A program made the position numbers and the translations under genes. Shown here in pieces: positions 57,699 through 64,000 of a DNA stretch of 64,000 bases; the stretch's first letter is position 1; every line of letters starts with the position of its first letter. The notes below the pieces were generated by a model. It was not told the DNA's origin. It saw only the letters and a list, made by a program, of their open reading frames with translations, and ran no database searches. The stretch is from Gelatoporia subvermispora B (Eukaryota; Basidiomycota; Agaricomycetes; Polyporales; Gelatoporiaceae), in assembly GCA_000320605.2 (NCBI GenBank), contig KB445794.1, forward strand, positions 1,460,033 to 1,524,032. The letters are read 5' to 3'.

Positions 57699-60003
57699 CT
57701 AGTCTGAACTACCATTGCGAGTGTGCAGCTGTAGCCGGTCGAGGAGGCGCGCCGCCTCGACGCACTCCTCCGGCTTCCTGAAGAGGCGCAGGGGGATGTG
57801 CTCCGGGAGCTCCAGCCGCGCCCTGTATATGCGCATCTGCAGATCCTGTCGCTTCCTATCGATGTCTACTGTCTGCGTCTCAGAGGGAACCGAGACCAAT
57901 TCCTGCGGCTCCTCGTTGATGGCAGAGAACGGCGAGCCTTCCGGATTCTCCTCCACAACGGGTGAGTACGTCATCGGGCGCGAGGTGAAGTACGCATTCC
58001 GCGTGCCCGTCGGCGCCGGGAGTGCCTCCGCATCGGAGTACGTCCTCGTAGGCCGGCGCGGGACGTAGCGCGGGGGCGCGGCTGTGTCAGACTTGGACCG
58101 GGCGAGCTGGAGGCGGCCTGGTGGCGTGCCCGGGGAGTCCAGGTACTTCGAGCTCGGCGGGCCGGGGTTCGAGCGCGGCTTTGTGCCCTTGCGCAGCACC
58201 TTATTGCCCGTCGGATCCTCGATGGACTCCGTGTCGGGCATCGAGGTGGCGTCGCGGATGAAGACGGCGAGGATCTGCTCCGGCCTGTCCTTCGCGATGT
58301 TCGTATACAGCTCGAGGTCCTGCTCGCCCGAGTCGCCCACGAGGATGAAGCGCGAGTCAGGGAAGCTGTCGAGCACCTCGAGAACGCCCGCGCGCTTGCG
58401 GGCTGCGGGTGCCGAGAGGAGCCCGTTGAAGAGCGAGCGCCCTGCGTATGAGCGTAGCTTGATGGAGCCAGGGGGGAGATGGGATAGTTGGAAGAATTCT
58501 CTGACGACTGGTAATAACTCAAAGGGCCCATTTGACTGCAGCGTGTTAGGCTCAGATGTGGCCAATCGGATTATATGCTTTACTCACCACGTAGTGGAAG
58601 CGTACGCCGCGCCTCCAGAGATTTGTGTACCACTCGCCCATCCCGGGAATTATGCTGTCCTTGAGATCCTTTACAAAAACATTATGGAAGACCGCCCGCG
58701 CACCGCTGACGAGGCTAGCCAGTTTGACAGTGTCATCGATGTCGGAGATCAACCGAATATTAGAGTACGTGAGAGGGATCGAGAGAGATTGTACAACGGT
58801 CGGTGTCGTGCGCTGCACTTGCGGCCGCTGCACCGGAGATGCGCCAGGTGAGGGAGGACTCGGAGGAGGCAAGAGCTCAGCTACAACGAACATCTCGTGC
58901 TCCAGTGTAGGATCACCAAACGCGATATGCAGTGCGGCAGGGTGCTGGCACATGGTCTCCCAGGGTATGGAGAATTTGTTTTGGAAGGACCCATCGCCTG
59001 CGGTGTACACAACACGAGTAGCGATGGGACTGTGTTGCTGAGTAATGCTTTCCCCAGAGGAGCGAGACTCGTCGTCAGACTCATAGAGCGTCGGGTCGGT
59101 GGCGTAGAGCGAGAGCCGCACTCCTCGTGAAGTGAGGGACGATGACCAAAATGGCTGCAGACGGGCCTCGAGATTCGCGTGGAGTCTATGCAAGTCGACT
59201 AGCGGTATTGCTAGGGGACTCGGACGGCTGTCCGTCGTCGAGGTCGAGGACTGTGTAGCGTTCGTCGTTGCAGATTCAAACGATGAGCTGCCAGAGCGAT
59301 ATGAGGAGGATAGTGATTCAGAGTCTGTCGCGGTGTCAAAATCTAGGCCTTCCAACTCGTGTTTGATAGCTTCATATTCTGCATCCTCTGGTATTTCGTC
59401 TGGGCGAGGAGGCAGAGGTCTTTGCGACAGGAGGTCTTCTGTGGACCTGCTGAAACCACGGGCATTTGGTACACCACCAGGTCCCTCCGGTTGCCCAGCG
59501 AGCTTGGGCAGGGCCGCGAAGCCTGCATATATGGAGTTAATTCATTCATTCCATACGATGAATGCGCAATGACGTACTTTTAGCTATCCGTATGAACGCC
59601 CTTCCTGTCCCACCGGAGCGCGACGCATATCCGGAGACGAACACTTCGACGTTGAACGAGGCATCTACAGCATCGCTTGTCACTTCTCAGGTCCGCAAGG
59701 GGAGAACCGGCCGACAGACATACCGTCGGAGGTGTCCCTGAGCGGCTGGATGTATCGTCTGGTGGCCCATCCAGGGAAGAGCGCAAGCCGCTCCGCACTG
59801 CCGTCGTCGCTCCCGTGCGTCCGCCGGAGCTTCTGTGACGCCCACTGGCCCCAAGTCTGTCTTTTGGAAGGCCCGGAGCCATCGGAGTCGTCAACACGTC
59901 CAGCAGGGACGCCGCGCCGGAAGTCGCGCTGGGCGACGTATCCCTTGATAGACCGCGATGCCGCGCTCGCGAGGCTCCGCCAGGAGGGTATCTCTTCGGA
60001 CAT
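57699..60003 (-). CDS. APP1: App1-type phosphatidate phosphatase (HAD-like catalytic domain)
   Basis: Dephosphorylates phosphatidic acid; in yeast App1 acts at actin patches. ATG at 60003 (MSEEIPSWRSLASAASRSIK). The N-terminal region includes LALFPGWATRRY, then disordered Ser/Glu-rich sequence and ELEGLDFDTATDSESLSSSY. A beta-rich region follows (RLQPFWSSSLTSRGVRLSLY). The catalytic domain reads SNIRLISDIDDTVKLASLVS, with the DxDxT nucleophile motif, then GMGEWYTNLWRRGVRFHYV. It is spliced to SNGPFELLPVVREFFQLSHL, PGSIKLRSYAGRSLFNGLLS and FPDSRFILVGDSGEQDLELY (GDSGEQD motif). The C-terminus is Ser/Pro-rich, ending RLQLHTRNGSSD. Three introns. The stop lies 72 bp from that of the convergent Sec72-like gene. 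Confidence 0.92.
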
Positions 60004-63000
60004 GGTATTGTGGCTGAATGTGGCTAGAGTCGACTGCGCAGAGTCAATGTCGATGACGGGCAATGGGGTACGAGGATTTATATGAAGATCAGACGGGGGT
60101 AGCGGGGCAGCGGCCAGCGGGCATGGTACTTGCAAGTATATCAGAACGAGCGGATGGTGGCGCTGAGTGAGAAGAGGGATAATAGAGACCGAGACGCCGC
60201 CGAAAGCGCCATGAAATAGTATTCAGGTTGCCGATCGAGAGCGACGCTGGCCGGCGGTGCTGTTCAACGCTGCCAGACGCTGCCTGGCTTTGCATGGCTT
60301 TGCATGGCTTTGCCTGGCCTTGCCTGACCCTGCCGCCCTCGCCAGTTCCGTTCATCAGATGCGCCCCCGAACGTTGGCCGCGTCCACGAACCGACATGAC
60401 GTAGCCCAGTCCGCCTCGCTTCAAACTATTACTCCGTTCCGAACCTCTTCTCCTCAATTCGCACTCGCACTCTCCTGCCAGCACACCATTGCTCGCAGAA
60501 TTGTCGTACGTTGATCAAAATGCAGAGCGCGGGATGGGCCTGGGCGTCGTCCCAACACGGACCCAACACTTCCTGATGAAACGTTCCCGACCAACTGGCC
60601 TACTCGTGCTCGGTCCTTCACCGCCATACACTGCAAGCGTCTACCTCCTTTGAACGTCTAATTGGCAGTTGTACATAAACGACCGTCGGTGCGGTGCATC
60701 ATTATGACAGGTGTGACCCTACTACAGTGCCTCGGGAAGCCATCGTACTCCGGCTTACAGGTATAGTATGTATCTGCTTTGTGGCAACGCGACGCGAAAT
60801 CGTGAACAGCCTTGTGGTCAGGCGCGGAGGTGGTGAGATCCATCAACAGCGAGGTTGTCCCCTGCATGTTCGACGGATGTGTGTTGGTCGACAACTTTTG
60901 ATGACAGGAACCTCCGCGGCAAACTGTGGCGAAGAGCAAGCGGGCTCTGACACAGCTGGCCGCGCATGCTCTCCGGAACTCTCGGCGTGCGAGACGCCAC
61001 GAGTACTTACCGATGTGCATGCCGGTGTTTCGTCAAGCTAAAGTGTGAGGCAGCCAAAAGAGTGCCAAAAGAGACCCGCTCACTACGACTAGTACATGGG
61101 TCTTGTGGAAGTAATTGTCCGCTTAAGCAGACTGCAGATCTGCACATTTTGACAGCTTGCATTTCGGAGTTCGAAATACATCACCTGCTACGCTCTCACG
61201 GTTTCAATGTTACTGTAGTTCACTTTACGAACCGGCGTTTCAGGTGGCTGGCTCACACCGTCCATTCCTGCGCTCCCCTTCGCTGGCCCGTGCGTTGGGA
61301 TGTCGTAGCACGGGCGTGAAGCAGGCAGTAGGGATATGATATGGACGCCATTCAATGTGGTTGTAGTGTTCCCCGCCGCGCTTAGGCGGCCTTACTGAGG
61401 TGAGGTTGATACGTGCAAATTCAGATGTGATCACGTGACCCACAATCTTCACTCATTCTTCTATCTGAAAAACCTCACCAGGGCCGCGCAAGCGCAGCAG
61501 GGCCCACTACGACCACGGCTATATTTTCTCAACGCATTTATTCACCTCGCATTAGGAAAGAACGAACTCCGCGGACGATGCGAGCGAAGAAGGGGGGAAA
61601 CCATCAACAGAGCGGGCGTCGGGGGTGAAACAAGAGTGGTAAGAACGCAAGTAAAGTGTGAGAAAGTTGCACGTGCACAAGATGTAAGTGTGGGAACGAA
61701 AACGTGACCAGTGCAAGAAATCCTTAGTTTTGGGCGGACAATTAGGTCTGAAAGACCCACTACTAGTCGTAGTGGGAATCGGAAGATATGACCACCTTAA
61801 ACTCAGTATAGCGACCGCAAGCATATTATAGTGGCTTATATCAAGAGCAATTGTGTAGTACGCTTCCCACGAGCTCAGTGAGCTTCCGTCCGGGACCAGA
61901 GCATGGGTTGAGCGCTGTTTGCCATATTGGGGTATTAATTGAGGATGTTCTCACGGCCCCCTCAAAAAGGTAGGTTCCCTTTTGGCCTGTGGCCATTTTG
62001 CCAATCACCAACATTCAAAATCTACTGCGGAGATGTGCGCTTGTGCCGTGTTATAAAGTCCGAAAGGTGTGGTCGGAAGTCCGACTACCAGTGTGAGCTC
62101 AACACTTCACATTGGTGCTGTCGTACAGTGTGAGACGTCCAAAACTAGTTCCGGGAAAAACTCCGTAGCGAGCCGATATCCCACGTTCCAACTGGTAAAA
62201 ACGGGTGATAACCTGGGTTACAGCGAGTTCCATTTCAATAGAGACTTTTAGAAAATTTACCTTCAGGCACACCTGTTTACTTTCGGAGCACACCAAACAT
62301 CAGGTGACGAGATTGTGCGAAGGATCTCTCGATGTGCTAGGATGTGCTCCGCAACCCCACATTGAGACGCCTAGACACCCAGAGCGACTGCTCGCCTCAC
62401 TGGCCTTGTCCCTCGTCTATGCTCTCGATATACGGCCCACGGGTAGTCTGCATGACCTCTAACAGTACTTTCAAAAACCGCATTTCAGAAACTGAGCCCT
62501 GAGTAGAAATATGGTCGCAACAGTACGACATGGCTGGGAATCGGGAATCTGAATATTTGGTGGAGCTGTGACGATCACATCTCCTCCAATGGTTTCCTGT
62601 GTAGGTTAGAGCATGCTGCGGAATCAGCACGTGACATGAAGCCGTTTTTTCCAAAATTCTCTATTGAAATGTAACTCGCTGTACAAACCGTACCCCGTCT
62701 CTCAGATTTGCATCAATACCTACGCCTTGTATCTCCTACCCATCGAAATGTGTTTTTCGTAATTGATCCATCATATCTACAAACTAGCTTCCGATTTCAT
62801 CGGGCTTTCTCTGGACAGCAATTTGTGCCTGTCTGGAGGACTGTCTGGCTGGCCAGAAGTGCGTCCAGCCTCGACCCTCAAGTCTGATGAGCTCTTCGAT
62901 GCGCGGATCTGTCACTCTTGTCTTGCCTTCGCGACCACAGCTGGTAATCGGTGGTATTCTTGGCCGGTAACTGAAATTCAAGAACGGTTCCGACGCCGCG

Positions 63001-64000
63001 CTACGTGTCTGGAAGTCCCCCTTGAATTTGATTCATATGTCGATCCGCAGAGACGACAGCAACTTCGGACGTTCGCAAGGCTCTCGAACCTCTATCGGAT
63101 TTGTGCGGAGATGGCCTAGGAGAGATGCAGTCGCGCTTCTGTATGCTCGTTGAAACAGGCTGGGCACCCCCACAGTCAGACTGCCTTCGTCAGGGTTCTG
63201 ATGTGCGTGCCTGCGAAGAATAGTGCGTTCTGTTCTCGTCCCTGCGCATTTCCAATTCCGATGTTTTGATTATCCTACTTTTTCGGCCGGTTAGTCCACT
63301 CGAAAGCCATGATACCAAATTTCGAACATGCTAAATTAGACCTTCGCTCTAAACATTGCATACGAGTCGTGTCGCTGAGTCATATGCAGAGCTGCTTAAC
63401 TGCAGTGTGCGCATCTCCGGAGCCGGCTCGGCAGCAGCTTCGACACTCCGAAGCCAGCCGGATAAGTAGTGTCCGTCCCAACATCCAGAGCATAACGACA
63501 TCGCCCATACACCAAGCTCGGATTACTGAGCCAGCGCGGAGCGCGTTATCATGCATTCGAAGCGCAATAGTAGGCACCGGGCCTGTCGTGTCATACATAA
63601 TGCACGAATAATAATTGAGTCAGCTGGCGTGGACGAGATGCGGCTTGCACCACCGGCCACGATCTCTTGCCATATGCGGACCGGCGCGCCGCGAAATATG
63701 TGCACGACAGCAACGGCGCGGGGGCCCCGCCCGCGGCCTTTGCTGCTGGCTACTACCAACCTCCCGGAGAATTCCTTTGACGGACGGTGTAGCATACACG
63801 GTGCGCGGCTAGGGCTGCTCGGAGGCGCGCGGGGCGGGGCCAGGTCTGGTCGCATGAGACATCGTGCTTTACGCACGATCCTATCTCCGTCGCCCAGTGT
63901 GGATCGGGCACGCAGTAGCTAACGAGGTAGGTTTATTGGAAACGGCGCCGTGGCGCCTCTCCATATGCGGATGGTCGATCTGGGGCCCCAGCCCGTATAA
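60004..64000. other. 4-kb right-hand region with no recognisable gene
   Basis: The left 0.5 kb should hold the APP1 promoter. Beyond it, open frames (for example 62763-63119 plus and 61552-61824 minus) have no family motif, and exon chaining gives nothing consistent. The decamer repeat at 60271-60330 is listed separately. From about 63.65 kb base composition becomes GC-rich again, so a gene may begin beyond the window edge. Confidence 0.4.
60271..60330 (+). repeat. 10-bp tandem repeat upstream of APP1
   Basis: Consecutive decamers at 60281, 60291, 60301, 60311 and 60321 read TGCCTGGCTT, TGCATGGCTT, TGCATGGCTT, TGCCTGGCCT and TGCCTGACCC. A more degenerate unit (TGCCAGACGC) lies at 60271. It is 270-330 bp upstream of the APP1 ATG, and the unit length is close to one helical turn. 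Confidence 0.85.

Noticed and set aside
62763..63119. 118-residue plus-strand frame as a gene
   Set aside because: No recognisable motif, no plausible splice continuation and a composition like the surrounding non-coding DNA.

Overview
The window looks like nuclear DNA of a filamentous basidiomycete, most likely an agaricomycete. Genes are compact and GC-rich, interrupted by many short GT-AG introns (about 45-70 nt), and the set is eukaryotic: DNA polymerase alpha, SAGA subunit Spt20, Doa10, Ded1, cytosolic ribosomal protein eL39 and the fungal-only Rtc4 and App1 domains. I see no bacterial operons, CRISPR arrays, phage or intact transposons. Gene products were read by joining exons by eye using splice-site phase and protein family motifs, so outer boundaries are firmer than some internal junctions.

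Layout: 0.4-2.7 kb secreted sedolisin protease (-); 2.8-4.4 kb empty; 4.4-7.5 kb GH127-type glycosidase (+); 7.8-8.1 kb eL39 (-); 8.7-9.8 kb Sds3-like corepressor subunit (+); 10.3-15.8 kb Doa10/Ssm4-type membrane E3 ligase (+); 16.2-18.4 kb Spt20 (-); 18.5-20.2 kb Hgh1 (+); 20.5-22.2 kb argininosuccinate synthase (+); 22.3-24.6 kb F-box protein (-); 25.0-25.8 kb flavin-reductase-like protein (+); 25.8-31.1 kb DNA polymerase alpha (-); 31.4-32.1 kb mitochondrial glutaredoxin 5 (+); 32.2-32.8 kb Zim17/Hep1 (-); 33.0-35.2 kb ATIC (+); 35.3-36.6 kb HDDC2-type deoxynucleotidase (-); 37.3-38.2 kb dienelactone hydrolase family (+); 38.8-42.2 kb Rtc4-domain protein (+); 42.4-43.6 kb tRNA 2'-phosphotransferase (-); 43.9-45.8 kb RING protein (+); 47.1-48.7 kb GATA-finger protein (-); 48.7-51.6 kb empty apart from a decayed duplication; 51.6-53.4 kb conserved-looking unknown (-); 54.3-56.4 kb Ded1 helicase (-); 56.7-57.6 kb Sec72-like TPR protein (+); 57.7-60.0 kb App1-type phosphatidate phosphatase (-); 60.0-64.0 kb no recognisable gene.

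Most of this is housekeeping. Possible functional links between neighbours are GRX5 beside ZIM17 (mitochondrial Fe-S and Hsp70 work) and ATIC beside the deoxynucleotidase (nucleotide metabolism). The promoters carry the more interesting signal. ARG1 has three GATAAGAT boxes plus a perfect Gcn4-type TGAGTCA. POL1 and the Rtc4-domain gene both carry MluI cell-cycle boxes (ACGCGT). TTAGGG-type motifs sit in the DOA10 promoter and in the POL1/GRX5 shared promoter. A perfect 31-nt palindrome lies between HGH1 and ARG1. I did not find a convincing previously undescribed multi-gene system. The best novel-protein candidates are the unknown at 51.6-53.4 kb, the acidic RING protein at 43.9-45.8 kb and the Cys/His motif in the Sec72-like protein.
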